From Saccharomycopsis crataegensis (lineage: Eukaryota; Ascomycota; Saccharomycetes; Ascoideales; Saccharomycopsidaceae): 64,000 nt of DNA. The stretch's first letter is position 1; every line of letters begins with the position of its first letter. The stretch lies in the NCBI RefSeq assembly GCF_037102585.1, contig NW_027043819.1:620001-684000 (forward strand), in the 5' to 3' direction. Below the pieces are notes generated by a model, which worked only from the letters and a program-made list of their open reading frames with translations, was not told the origin of the DNA and searched no databases. Positions 20,167 to 30,938 of this stretch are shown in pieces. Position numbers and translations under genes: made by a program.

Positions 20167-20449
20167 ATGAAGCACTATGGGCCCTATGGGGGCAATGCGC
20201 ACCCCCCGTCTTATCCATATCTCAACCATAATGGTGTAGAAAAACAACCTTTGATAAGGGAAAAACACCAAGGACCGTTAGGAAACCAAGAGGCGCTGCC
20301 TAATCTTTCCCCCTCCCCAATGGTGGTCGGATTTCTCAATTCTACTTTTTATGCTTCTTGTCGGTTTCTCGTTAGGGACAGTTGTCATGGGAATGATCAT
20401 TGGCCCGCGGAAGTTTAAGACCGTTAGTACGGTAATTATCATTAGATAG
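20167..20449 (+). pseudogene. Small Pro-rich, single-membrane-segment ORF with an apparent +1 frameshift
   Basis: From ATG at 20167 the frame gives a polar, Pro/Gly/His-rich stretch (MKHYGPYGGNAHPPSYPY...) of about 50 residues. At the C-rich run CTTTCCCCCTCCCC (about 20305-20318) the coherent sequence moves to the +1 frame, giving WWSDFSILLFMLLVGFSL and then GTVVMGMIIGPRKFK, a convincing membrane segment with a basic end, and stops at 20449. Together the parts would be about 93 aa. A one-base error in the homopolymer, a decayed gene or a programmed shift could each explain it. I do not recognise the family. Confidence 0.4.
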
Positions 20450-20807
20450 CGTAAGTTAACGCAACACATGCCAGGGCAAGTCAATTGTTGCAACAGTATC
20501 TTTAAATTATAGATTGTCTCTAGTTATTTCCCTATTTGAAGAGAATTGAAGAGCCAATGATTCAGATAATAATTATAATAGAGACGCACAATTTGAGAAA
20601 AACAATGAACCATAGGTTTAACTTGCGGTTGGTTGTTTTTTGTGTATGTAAAACAACAAAGGCATCCACATTTTGAATGATTAACGGTTTTAAGCACCGT
20701 ATGAGTTTCGGTCTCTTTTCACCGTGACCTTTTCTTTGTTCAATTTTGGAGCAACAATTGTTAATTATAATATTACTACTTTGAATTGATCTACGATAAA
20801 AAGTGTG

Positions 20808-20838
<31 letters not shown>

Positions 20839-22320
20839 CAGTAATAATAATCCAATACGTGTATCAAACAATAGGATAATTGTGAATTAATTGAAAATTT
20901 TCTAATTCCTAGCGTAGGGAAGGGATCATCATTTCTTGAATACATTTTTTATGAGACGCGGTGTGTTCAAATAAATTGCAACATCCAGGTGTTTCAAAAT
21001 ATTTGCGTTTTTTTGTAGACCAAAAAAGAACGTACCATACCATACCATACCATTCCATAAGTGGGATTCAAGTCAAATGTTACACTAATGGATGTGTCCA
21101 ATTGGCATATAAGTATAGACACAAGATATTTTATACCATTTGGATACACTTTTATTCTACCGGAGCGCGATTTTTGTTTTGCAATCTGGAGATCAACGAT
21201 ATCTAAGACATATATATGCGTATAGGAAATATATCAAGGAGAGGCAAAACAAAACAAAAAATGAAATAAAAAATGGTGAGGAGTATAGACGTTTATTGAA
21301 ATAAAGTCTAGTAATAATTAAGGTAACTGCAGTAAGCTGGGTACATTTATTAAGAGATTAGTTTGTTTCATCAATGCTAGATACACCTGATACTAAGACC
21401 GTTACACGCTAACGGAGAGACTCGTGAAACCAAACTACTGTAACATTGCAGCAGGATCCAAAAAAAAATAATAGTAATATACCCACAACTAATAAAAAAA
21501 AAGTTATCCAAGTCAAAAACAAATAAATATACCGATAGGCTTATTCGAACGATGTGGGCGTGTTTGGGGTTTCATTAATAATAATCTATCTGGGGAGTTT
21601 TAATTGGCTCGTGATCTGGCGGTTATCAAGTGGCGGCTTTTTATCGCCGCGGTGCGCTGCTCCCACAAAAGCGGTACAGACCGAGGCGATCTATGGACAT
21701 AGCATAACTAGAGTGGCATTCTGTAGATAAAGAATTTGGGTATTTAATAATTGAAATCGACGACACCGCAAGATACAGTACAAAAGGTAAACTAGCAGAA
21801 CGTGTTGGCAATTAGCAAGCGGCAATGGCTGAGAAGGATATCAGCTTCCCCTAAAACCGATTTTTAATGCTTCATCATTTTGGCGTTCCCAGTGAATGAA
21901 TAAGAACCAAACTACTGGTGTTTTTCTGTTTGTTTGCGCGCGCGCGTGCAGTGCATCCGGCCGTACCTCACGGCGATGATTGATCCAACGGCCGAGCAGT
22001 CGGAACTCCCAGCAGCAGCTGCCGGTAGTTTTGGCGGTGCGTACAAGCAGTGAGAGATCTGATGGAAGGGCAATCAGTCTAATGGGAAGGAGAGGCTTTT
22101 TTTCAGTGAGTGGTGGATATCAAATATGATCGTGAATGAGGATGGGCAGGTGCGGCCCATTAATTAATTGTAATCTACTAATCCATATATCTAGATAGAT
22201 CCTAATATATATATATATATATATATGTATATTTAAAGATTGACTTGGGTTCATAACATTGGGATGCTGGTAATTGGCAATTACGAGTTTCTGTTTTATT
22301 TTTTTTTTCTCTCTCTTTCT

Positions 22321-22324
<4 letters not shown>

Positions 22325-22354
<30 letters not shown>
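22325..22354. repeat. (GT)n microsatellite with adjacent CT-rich tract
   Basis: About 14 GT units preceded by CTCTCTTTCTCTCT; part of the upstream region of the gene at 22887. Confidence 0.95.
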
Positions 22355-22356
<2 letters not shown>

Positions 22357-22886
22357 CTCCTCTCCCATTACAGTAACACTGAGAATCACCGCTCAATTTT
22401 TTTTTTTGTTTTTTGTTTTTTGTTTAGTAGAAAATTGCGATGGGAATTTTTTGCGGCTGTTTTTTTTTTTTTATGTGTCTCGCGTGGAGCGGCCGAGACT
22501 CCGGCCGGAATACCAGTGTTCCGGGGGTATCACATATCTCGACAAAAAAGAAAAAAAGAAAGAAAAAAAGTAACGGTTGCAGCGTCGTGCATAGGGATGG
22601 CACTGAGGAAATAGGCCTTGTAATTATCATCACTGTTACATCCATTTAGATATATATATATATATATATATATCCATCATGACCTCGTTCTTTCTTGGCC
22701 AAACCAATCAAAAAAAAAAAAAAATCAATCCATCCATCCATCCAACTTTATTATTTTCTTGTTCAACACATCCTCCATAACCATTTCATTCACAGACTAA
22801 TGATACAATTATCACTATCACTATCCCTATCACCGCCACACACTACTGCTAATACTACTAACACTACTATCTAATCTCTCAATACC

Positions 22887-24296
22887 ATGAATACCAATGA
22901 GATACTCCAGTCAACAATGATTAAAATACCTCCTCATATACTTTTCCGCTCAAGAGATGTCCTTGACAACCCATTATCATCGATATCGTCCTCATCCTGC
23001 TCTCCCCAGAAGCAACGGGTCAGCCTGTTTGATGAGGCGCTTCGTCAGCAGCACCCAGTTTGTACAGATGCATTGGCCACCGTGCTTATGGCAAAAAGAA
23101 ACAGCTTCACCGTGACCACTACCAACAGCAATAATAACAACACCACCAACTTCTACAAATACAGTACTGCTGATTGTTCATCTGACTCCCCATTATCTTC
23201 GTCTCCAGAATCAACTTTTTCTGAATTTACCACCACTTTTGACGATTGCTCCAGCTTACCATTTTCTAATCCGTCTATCTCCAAATCATGCCTCAGCTCC
23301 GTGACCTCCCTTGGCTCAAATGAGGACGGCCATCCTTTGTCTTTCAACGACAGCGATAACGATGATATCATTTCTGAAGATGATGGATTTTTTATCACCA
23401 AAAAATCAAAGGATGATCAAGAGAAGAACTCCTCGTCTCTTGGTTTAGGGTTGAACGATTTAACAACCAACTTTATCAAGTCGTTCAAAAAATTCGCCCA
23501 GTCTTCCAACAGCGCTAACCAAAATACCATGGTCATTCCTCCAGTCCGTTACTATTCATTTATGTCCAACTACAGCTCCTCACAAAGTGGGGCGCAACCA
23601 ACCTTATTCCAATCGAAACCGGCCAATGTCGAACAATGCGAAATTGTCCCGCTTAAAACTTTCAATATCCAAACAATTCCTTTGGCCAATAACTGGGATC
23701 TCGTTGACTCGATGCCATCTAATATCAATTCCGAAGAAGCCGTGGGCTATCCATTCAACAACTGTCGTTCTATAAGATCAAGTCCCTTGTTTTTGAAATT
23801 ATACGCGATTGAAAAAACTGCCCAACTGAAACGTTTGATTCCAAACATCTTCAAATCGGAAGAAGAGAGTTCGAACCATTCAATGTATCATTTCTACGAT
23901 GACGACGATGAGGATAGTGATGATGAAGAAGAAGAAGAGGATAATTACTGTACCTCGAAAGAATACTTTGCCTTAGGTGAAGCCGCTAAGCTCAAGCTTT
24001 TCAAACAAATAAAGCTCCAACCTCGCGAAGATTTGCCAATCGAAAGCAGCCTCAAGAATGTCGAATACATTGATGTCGCTGGCCGTCAAGATGATGACAC
24101 TTCTTTGATCAACAACTTTGGCCTGAAACACGATGACATTACCCCGTGGATGAAATTTGATAGCAACGCCATCAATGCCAGAAAGAGACCTTTGGTCACA
24201 TTGAAGGCCCATGGAGTGATGAAAAACAGTAATGTTCAGTTTACTGTCAAAGGGTATGCCAACCCTAGATGGGTTGACAAAAGTCACTCCAGTTAA
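22887..24296 (+). CDS. Ser-rich acidic protein of unknown function
   Basis: An intronless 469-aa ORF from ATG 22887. The N-terminus has short non-repetitive blocks (IPPHILFRSRDVLDNPLS, RVSLFDEALRQQHPVCTDAL) that look conserved. A Ser/Asn-rich middle follows. A block at about 290-320 (RSSPLFLKLYAIEKTAQLKR) precedes a strongly acidic run near residues 338-352 (DDDDEDSDDEEEEED) and a C-terminal block with EYFALGEAAKLKLFKQI and VTLKAHGVMKNS. No membrane segment or enzyme motif. The pattern (motif islands in disordered, acidic sequence) suits a regulatory or scaffold protein, but I do not recognise the family. The very long upstream region suggests complex control. Confidence 0.8.
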   Translation: MNTNEILQSTMIKIPPHILFRSRDVLDNPLSSISSSSCSPQKQRVSLFDEALRQQHPVCTDALATVLMAKRNSFTVTTTNSNNNNTTNFYKYSTADCSSDSPLSSSPESTFSEFTTTFDDCSSLPFSNPSISKSCLSSVTSLGSNEDGHPLSFNDSDNDDIISEDDGFFITKKSKDDQEKNSSSLGLGLNDLTTNFIKSFKKFAQSSNSANQNTMVIPPVRYYSFMSNYSSSQSGAQPTLFQSKPANVEQCEIVPLKTFNIQTIPLANNWDLVDSMPSNINSEEAVGYPFNNCRSIRSSPLFLKLYAIEKTAQLKRLIPNIFKSEEESSNHSMYHFYDDDDEDSDDEEEEEDNYCTSKEYFALGEAAKLKLFKQIKLQPREDLPIESSLKNVEYIDVAGRQDDDTSLINNFGLKHDDITPWMKFDSNAINARKRPLVTLKAHGVMKNSNVQFTVKGYANPRWVDKSHSS

Positions 24297-25688
24297 GAAG
24301 ATGATCCCCTCCCTCAATTGCTGCTCACGCTTTTATAATATATCCAACAAACCAAAAAAAAAGGGGGAACAACGAAGAATTACTGTTGATCGGTAGTTTT
24401 ACTATTCGTTTTTTTTTATGGCACCTTTTCCTCCTCACCCCATTTCAATTCTTGCGGAGTTACAATTAATTACTTACTACTTTGTTATTTTTTGTTTCTC
24501 ATATTTTAATCATATTGCATTTTATCTAATTTTTTGCTTTTTAAAAGGTCATTTGATATTTTGTTTTAATTTATTATTTTGCTACTCGTTATTACAATTT
24601 TGCATACTTTAACCGTTAATAATTGCTCATTTTTTTTTCTCTTTTCAACCTTCCAAAAGTTAATTAATTGTAAGAAAGACGGAAGGAAGGAACTACAGTG
24701 ACACCAATAAACTCTACACCAATTAATGGAGGAGCTGGGGAAGTGAGGCACTGAGGGAAAAAAAATTTTCACTAAACTTAAAAGGCTATTGTTTAAACAT
24801 GGCAAGAAAAAAAAAGGTTTACCACACAAAAATATTCCGTCGGAAAAACTGGATGACAGGTGGGTCGGAATGTAGAGCTTATACTATATCGTCATGGTTG
24901 GTCGAGACATCATCTACTGCACTACATTATACTACTTACTCACTGTACTGGCAGCCACCCCTCGAATCACTGTTCGTAAATAATTGCTTACTAAAGCCCC
25001 CCAAATGGCACTGTAGTTATTACTAGGAAAGGGAATAGAACAGAATATAAAACTAACTAACTACATCGCCACGTCCAATGTAATGTCGTTTACTTCTGCC
25101 CCTTTTTTTTTTTTCTTTCCATCGTCTAACTGCTTTAACTCTGACTCCGTTATGTCTGACTCCTTTTCCCATCTCGACTTCTCCTTGGACAATTAGTTTA
25201 CTGGCTTAAAAAGATGGCTGAACTTAGGGTTTTTGTTGAGCATCAGGCTATAGTTCCGGGTAGCTCTTACCCTGCACCAAGCGGTGAATAGACAATAGAG
25301 TCTCCAGTACAATAATAGTATATGTTACGGTGGAATAAGACAGTAGTAGTAGTGGTAACAACTGTCACAGTAGTGGACTGCTAATCATCCTGGCAGTAAC
25401 ATGCCATCCAGATAGGACAGGTAGTCCTTGATTGACACCATGTTTCCATCCGATTTACACTGATCGTCGTGGCAACACCAATTTTTTTCACATTTTTTGT
25501 TGTGTTTTTTTTTTGATAACCTTTTTTGTTGGATAATCGTAGATTTATATTATACATACGTCTATTTTCTTGTCAAGGGACCCGTCACATCACATCGATA
25601 GTCTATATATAACTATTGATCCACTCGTTGACTTGATATAATCATACCCTACTTTCTTTCTTTTTTTTTTTCAGTGGAATTATCTATC
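24297..25688. promoter_or_regulatory. ELO gene upstream region
   Basis: About 1.4 kb with no credible gene. TATATATAA lies at about 25603-25611, 80 bp upstream of the ELO start. Directly before the start is a pyrimidine run ending CAG (about 25650-25674) that looks like a 3' splice site, but no TACTAAC branch site precedes it. Confidence 0.5.
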
Positions 25689-26741
25689 ATGGACCTTTCA
25701 CATTTCGCCAGGTTCGCAACTCCTGCGGCTGATGTCTTGAAGCTTGTGCCTGACTTAACACAACCTCTTCCTCCTCCTCCATTCACATCGACCAATGAAA
25801 CTCTCAAATGGCTCTATGAAGGTAGTTTCCGCGCTGAAGTTCCATTGACCATCGCCTTCATCTACTTCACCTCGGTCCATTTCTTCAATAGTTTGATCCG
25901 TAAAAAACAAATGAAACAGGCCGATGCTAAAGGGATCAAGTACGATATCAACGATGCCCACTCTTTGAAAAGCCTCCCGCCAGTGCCTGTGAAAATCGCC
26001 ACTACCAAGGTCTTCAAACTCTTGGTGATCTTACACAACCTCGGGCTTTGCGTGTTTTCAATATGGACTTGTTATGGTGCAGTGTCCCTTATCAAGCACA
26101 GCAGTCACGACTACGCCCAACTTTTTTCCTCTTCCATCGATACCGCCAACGACTTCACCACCTACAAACACTTTGTTTGGAACGCCATTTGTGACGTGGA
26201 TGATGGGATCTTCAACCCTACCTTGGAACGGGGGCTTTCATTCTATGCGTACTGGTTCTATTTGTCCAAGTTTTACGAAGTTTTTGACACCGTCATCATT
26301 CTTTTGAAAGGCCGTCCTTCCTTGTTGTTGCAAAGTTATCATCACTCCGGTGCCATGCTCTCGATGTGGGCCGGGTCTCGTTACAGAGCTCCTCCAATTT
26401 GGATCTTTGTTGTCTTCAACTCGTTTGTCCACTCAATCATGTACTTTTATTATACTTTGAGTACCCTCCACATCAGAGTGCCTAGAATCCTCAAACAATC
26501 ATTGACTACTATGCAAATCATCCAATTTATTGTGGGGGGAAGCTTGGCCACCGTCCACTTGTTTATCCAATATTATCAATATTCCACAAAGACTTTCCAA
26601 CCTTGTATCAAGGACGGGAACCATTTCTTTGCATTGTATGTCAATGTCGGGTTTTTGTTCCCATTGACTATCTTGTTCATGGCGTTCTGGGTCGACAATT
26701 ACGCTCGTCGTTTGGCCAGTTCTAAAACTAAAACTAAATAA
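25689..26741 (+). CDS. ELO-family very-long-chain fatty-acid elongase (3-ketoacyl-CoA synthase)
   Basis: From ATG 25689 the product is 350 aa with about seven membrane segments; it would condense malonyl-CoA with acyl-CoA in the ER. Family marks are YWFYLSKFYEVFDTVIILLKGR (residues near 188-209) and the His box followed by SGAMLSMWAG and FNSFVHSIMYFYY. In the His box the first His of HxxHH is replaced: the sequence is LLLQSYHHSG (near 212-221), a QxxHH form that I recall from a separate group of fungal and other elongases. It is therefore probably not the Elo2 or Elo3 orthologue, and the substrate (possibly polyunsaturated or medium-length acyl-CoA) is open. The C-terminus is basic (RRLASSKTKTK), as expected for an ER membrane protein. 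Confidence 0.92.
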   Translation: MDLSHFARFATPAADVLKLVPDLTQPLPPPPFTSTNETLKWLYEGSFRAEVPLTIAFIYFTSVHFFNSLIRKKQMKQADAKGIKYDINDAHSLKSLPPVPVKIATTKVFKLLVILHNLGLCVFSIWTCYGAVSLIKHSSHDYAQLFSSSIDTANDFTTYKHFVWNAICDVDDGIFNPTLERGLSFYAYWFYLSKFYEVFDTVIILLKGRPSLLLQSYHHSGAMLSMWAGSRYRAPPIWIFVVFNSFVHSIMYFYYTLSTLHIRVPRILKQSLTTMQIIQFIVGGSLATVHLFIQYYQYSTKTFQPCIKDGNHFFALYVNVGFLFPLTILFMAFWVDNYARRLASSKTKTK

Positions 26742-27209
26742 TAATGATGATTGAAAAAAAAAAAAAACAAAAAAAAAAAACAACAACCCATAGATTAATT
26801 ATCATGAGTATTCATGAAAAGAAAAGAAACATTAATTAACATTCATACTAGATTAACTTTTTAAAAAGAATAAATAAACAATTTGTGTAAATGATTACCT
26901 TGTGTAAATGATTACCTTGTGTAAATGATTACTCTGTATAAATGATCAAATTAGTCTTTTCTTTTCTTTTCTTTTTTTCTATTTACATGGCACCGTTTAA
27001 AAAATTAGAAAATCTTAAAGTCAAATCAATGATTAAACAATCATTGACTTTTCTTCAAATGCATGTTGAGTAGTGTTAATACGTATATAGTATTTACTTC
27101 GCTCATCTATAAAACAAAAAAAAAATGAAACATATAATACAATTTCATTTATTCATGAAACGAATAAAGAAAATGAGACTCATTTCCTTCTCTTTCTTTT
27201 CGTTTCACT
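26742..27209. other. Convergent 3' region with a 17-bp tandem repeat
   Basis: No gene. Both flanking genes end here. It holds A-runs after the ELO stop and the tandem repeat at 26883-26946. Confidence 0.5.
26883..26946. repeat. 17-bp tandem repeat, ~3.7 copies
   Basis: The unit TTGTGTAAATGATTACC is repeated three times, followed by a diverged partial copy (CTGTATAAATGAT). Confidence 0.9.
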
Positions 27210-28807
27210 TTATTTGGACAACTTATTAAATTGTAACCAATCTAAAAATGAATCTTTTGACATCTTGCCATTTCGAAATTCAATAATTGATTTCAAAAGA
27301 CTCACATTATCACCATTTCCCTTGTTAGTAGATATCAAATAATTCTTCAACTCTTTTTTATAAGCATTTTGTGCTTCCTTACTTTCATCAGGAAAACATT
27401 TCGCAATCTCTTGAATGATATCTAATTCTGAAACCAGAATACTATTGAAATGCTGGTATGTGCACTCACTATCATTGCAACGTCCACCTGCCGTCTCGCT
27501 AGGACAAAAAGCTTTGGAATAATCAATTTTGTTACTCCAGGTGGCAGAGGTAATTGCGTCACTTTTAAATGACGGACTGAACCTATAAGATTTGAATGCC
27601 GTTAATGAAGACTTGAAAGGAGAAAATAAGCTCTTCTCCTTCTTACCCAAGTTCGTTGCCTAGAAAGTTAATAAATGGTTAGAAACTGAAAAAGAAAAAT
27701 GATAAAAAATAAAAAAAAAAAACTGAGCTAAAAAAGCATTGATCAAAATTGTTAACAAACCTGCAAAGTTGATACTAAACATACATCCTCTCTATCACCC
27801 TCAGCTGAAACAATCAGTGGATCAGGAATTTCAACTCGTGATCCATTAGATATACTACTGATCTCTGATGTTCCAACAAGTTCACTATCTTTTTCCACAG
27901 GCAACTCAATTACATTATCGTTAGGAACCACTTTATTCACCACCATACCCGCAGCCGGGGTATTTTTTGCAATCAATAATTGATCATCTGTCTTTATACG
28001 ATTTTCCACATTTTTCTCCACTCCAATTAGTTGGTGTTCCATGACTGGTGGTGTATGTTGTTCTATATTCACATTCTGCTCAATTAATAGTAGTTTCTCC
28101 CTCTTTATTTTCTCATCATTAAGATCCTTAATATCTGTTTTCATGTCAGTAATCTTTTTATTATAAAATGAAAACGCCTTTTTATCCTTATCAAGTGCTT
28201 TCTGGCAAGTTTCTAGTCGATCTTTCAATTTTTTAATTTCATCATCATGCAGTTGGATTCTTGAATAGCAATCTTTGGCCATTCCCTCTATTCGTTGCAC
28301 AAAAGCTTGTTTAGTTATTATACTTTCATTGATATCTTTGATGGATATCTTGGTACTTTGTTTTGCCAAACTTTCATTGTCTTCTTTTTCTTTTACCTTG
28401 TCTTGTTGTTGTTGCTGTTGCAATCTTTGTTTTTCTTTATGTTCTTGAATCTTTCTTTTCAACTCCTCAATTTTCTTTGTATTGTTCTTTAAGGTTTCAT
28501 GAACATCCTTATCTTTCAATGAGTTTTCTCTTTTCATAAATAACACATTCTTTCCCATACCATCCGTATCATTTTCATCTTCCGACGATGATTCTTCCAA
28601 CACCAACTGTGACAACCATACTTTTGATCCCAAACTTCCAGAGATCATTTTCCGCTTGTGATGATGATGATCATCATCATCATCATCATGCTGGGCATGT
28701 TCAAACAACCCATCTTCCTCCATCTTCATTCCGGGTCCTTTAACAAAAATAGCTTCATTATCGCCTGAAAACTCATCTGCTGTTCTCTTTCGCGTCGTTT
28801 CTATCAC

Positions 28808-28844
<37 letters not shown>

Positions 28845-29197
28845 GGTGCTGGTGGTGATGGTATTGGCTTTGGAATCATCATTGGCAATTTCAAATATTC
28901 AAAACATTTTATCAAGTACGGTACGCTCACTCCACTACGCTCGACAATATCATTGAATGTAAACCCTAAACTCACCAAATCAGATATCGCTTCCGTCACA
29001 CTCTTATCATCTTTGATGTACACCCCGTTGATCAAGGTTTGCTTGATCTGATAATTGGCAGGATTAATATTCGATCGAATTTCGGGATCTGTAACATCAT
29101 CAATACCTGTTGACAATCCCACACAACTATTCTTGAGCGTGAGATTGTATCCAGTAACATATCCTTGCCTATCCATTGAGATCTGTGATGTTTCCAT
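27210..29197 (-). CDS. Red1/ZFC3H1-like zinc-finger protein (two exons)
   Basis: Exon 1 is 27761-29197 (479 codons from ATG 29197), exon 2 is 27210-27659; the joined product is 628 aa. Exon 1 ends ...STLQ and exon 2 starts ATNLGKKEK. The N-terminal third has a compact block (residues 30-105), then low-complexity runs of Thr, Asp and His, then a long Lys/Glu/Gln-rich coiled coil (about 220-375). Exon 2 carries FCPSETAGGRCNDSECTYQH, a CCCH cluster with the CND..C...QH pattern of the zf-C3H1 domain found in S. pombe Red1 and human ZFC3H1, which link poly(A)-binding Pab2 and the Mtl1/MTR4 helicase to exosome decay of unwanted RNA. S. cerevisiae lacks a clear Red1. A Pab2-like gene lies at 56527 in this window. 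The zinc pattern is seen; the role is inference. Confidence 0.65.
27660..27760 (-). other. Intron of the Red1-like gene (101 nt), atypical 5' site
   Basis: On the minus strand the intron starts GTTTGT rather than GTAAGT, has TTATTAAC as branch site and ends TTTCTAG. Phase 0. Without splicing, exon 1 reads three bases-triplets into the intron and stops at 27752, cutting off the zinc finger. Confidence 0.75.
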
Positions 29198-29899
29198 TGA
29201 TTTGAACACAAACAATAATACCAAGAAAAAAAAAAAAAAAAAGAAAAATGCAAAGGAAAATGAATCAATAATAATAGAAAATAAATAGGCTAAGAGAAAA
29301 GAAAAAAAAAAAAAAAAAGGAGAGCTGGAGCAGAAACTCTAACAATGGATATTGATATTACCTATTATATCCTCCCCAAACCGGCCTTTGTGGTTGTGTA
29401 TTACTGCTTCCACAGAATGCTAGATAAAATTTTCTATCATCATTTGAATTTAAAGAAAATGAAAAAAAAATAAGTGATGCTGAACGGGGCTCCGCAACTC
29501 AATTTCTTAAGATACATACATGGCAGAGCATATAGCTACATAAAGACGTAACGTGACAGTCTCACGTAATCAATGGCCGTAACGCTTAGTCAGTTCGTTG
29601 CTGCTACTCGCACCCCGTCAACACCTCCCCCACCCACCGCTGCCACCACCCATCACCAGATGGTGCACTTACTTTTTTTTTTTTTGAGCCCCACACTTCC
29701 CACCCACAACACGCTCTCCATAGTGCAATAGGGAAATCTCACAAAGGGAAAAAAAAAAATCAGAAAACTTAAAAAAAAAAAAAAGGAACATCAACTTAGA
29801 CCAAAAAAACTTCATCATCATCAAGGGGCTCCTTACCAAAAGTAATACACTACAACCCAAATACAATATCAATAAAATTAATAATAATAATAATAGAAA
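29198..29899. promoter_or_regulatory. Divergent region between the Red1-like gene and MPC2
   Basis: No gene. A-runs flank the Red1-like start (29225-29242, 29304-29319). At about 29548-29575 there are two near-inverted ACGTAA-type elements (GACGTAACGTGAC then TCTCACGTAATC) that could bind bZIP or Cbf1-like factors. An ATA trinucleotide repeat precedes the MPC2 start. Confidence 0.45.
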
Positions 29900-30537
29900 A
29901 TGTCCGCCTTTGCAAGATTCCTTAATTCAGAAACCGGTCCAAGAACCGTTCACTTTTGGGTAAGTTTGAGGAAAATACGAGATGAAGGGGGCAGCAAACA
30001 GTAATCAATAGGATATAAAATCGTACCAGAGATGATAATATTTACCATCACTTCATATTTTGTTGCTTTATATAATATTGGCCTGTTTCTCTCTCACACA
30101 CTCTCTCTTTCTCTCGCTGTTGTTCATATAGATTTTCCTTACTCGTAATATATATATACTAACCCGTCATATTTTTTTAGGCTCCAGTCTTGAAATGGTC
30201 ATTGGTCATCGCCGGTATTAGTGATATTTCCCGTCCTGCGGAAAGTTTATCAGGTACCCAACAAATAGCCTTGTTTGCCACTGGTTGTATATGGACAAGA
30301 TGGTCTTTGATCATCAAGCCAAAGAACATGCTTTTGGCCTCCGTTAACTTCTTCTTGGGTGGGGTTGCCGGGTACCAATTAACCCGTGTGGTCAACTACA
30401 GATTGGCAGAAGGTGATTCCATGCCACAAGTTATTGATTATATCTTCAATGGTGCTAAGAAGCCAGAAGCAACAACCCCAGCTAAGGTAACTGATCTTGT
30501 TAAAGATGAAAAAATCGTGGAAAACTTGAAGAAATAA
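29900..30537 (+). CDS. MPC2: Mitochondrial pyruvate carrier subunit Mpc2 (two exons)
   Basis: Exon 1 is 29900-29959 (20 codons), exon 2 is 30181-30537; the product is 138 aa. With Mpc1 it forms the inner-membrane pyruvate importer. The family core is complete: SETGPRTVHFW in exon 1, then APVLKWSLVIAGISD, RPAESLSGTQQIALFATG, WTRWSLIIKPKNMLLASVN and FFLGGVAGYQLTR. The exon junction falls between HFW and APVLKW, exactly continuous in S. cerevisiae Mpc2/Fmp37 (HFWAPTLKW). S. cerevisiae Mpc2 and Mpc3 are paralogues; a single pre-duplication form is expected here, and its place near CDC23 matches YHR162W (MPC2). C-terminus is Lys-rich. Confidence 0.95.
29960..30180 (+). other. MPC2 intron (221 nt)
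   Basis: Starts GTAAGT, branch site TACTAAC at 30157-30163, ends TTTTTTTAG. Phase 0. Confidence 0.95.
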
Positions 30538-30938
30538 TTTTGCTAGATCAAATCATTATTTATTTATTTTTTATTCTATTACCATCAAAGCATCGTTCCC
30601 CCCCTGCCCTGCCTCTCTTGCTTTACCTTAACTTCATGTGTGTATTTTCCAAATTTATTCATCATCATTTTACGTTTTATGTTATTCAGTGATAGAGATT
30701 ACACTTGTCGTTTCCATTTAAAATCTGAAAATTAAATCAGCATTCCACCTTCATTCTCGTCAAATTAATTTTTACAAATGATGTTCTGAGCTTTTTTTTT
30801 TTTTCTATTATTATTATTATTCGGTTTCTTTTTGCCTAATGAGCTATCAATATTTGCAGTATACTTATTGCTAAACACTGTCATTATATAGTCATATTAT
30901 ATATTCATACAAATATGTTTGCAATGTAGACATTTAAT
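30538..30938. other. Convergent 3' region between MPC2 and CDC23
   Basis: No gene; AT-rich with a T-run near 30793 followed by a short ATT repeat. Expected to hold both 3' ends. Confidence 0.5.

Larger units (their letters stand above)
18813..22886. promoter_or_regulatory. 4-kb divergent intergenic region
   Basis: Only a small disrupted ORF (20167-20449) is seen. Otherwise it holds A/T-runs (20028-20046, 20808-20830), a CATAC repeat near 21036-21051, GC-rich islands at about 21590-21720 and 21930-22050 with CGG/CCG triplets and GCGCGCGCG, a GT repeat (22325-22354), and TA runs near 22206-22226 and 22649-22672. The last TA run is 215 bp upstream of the gene at 22887 and may be its TATA element. 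The length suggests complex regulation of a flanking gene. Confidence 0.5.

Noticed and set aside
25650-25674. 5' UTR intron acceptor just before the ELO start
   Set aside because: Pyrimidine run plus CAG is present, but no TACTAAC-like branch site or donor was found upstream.
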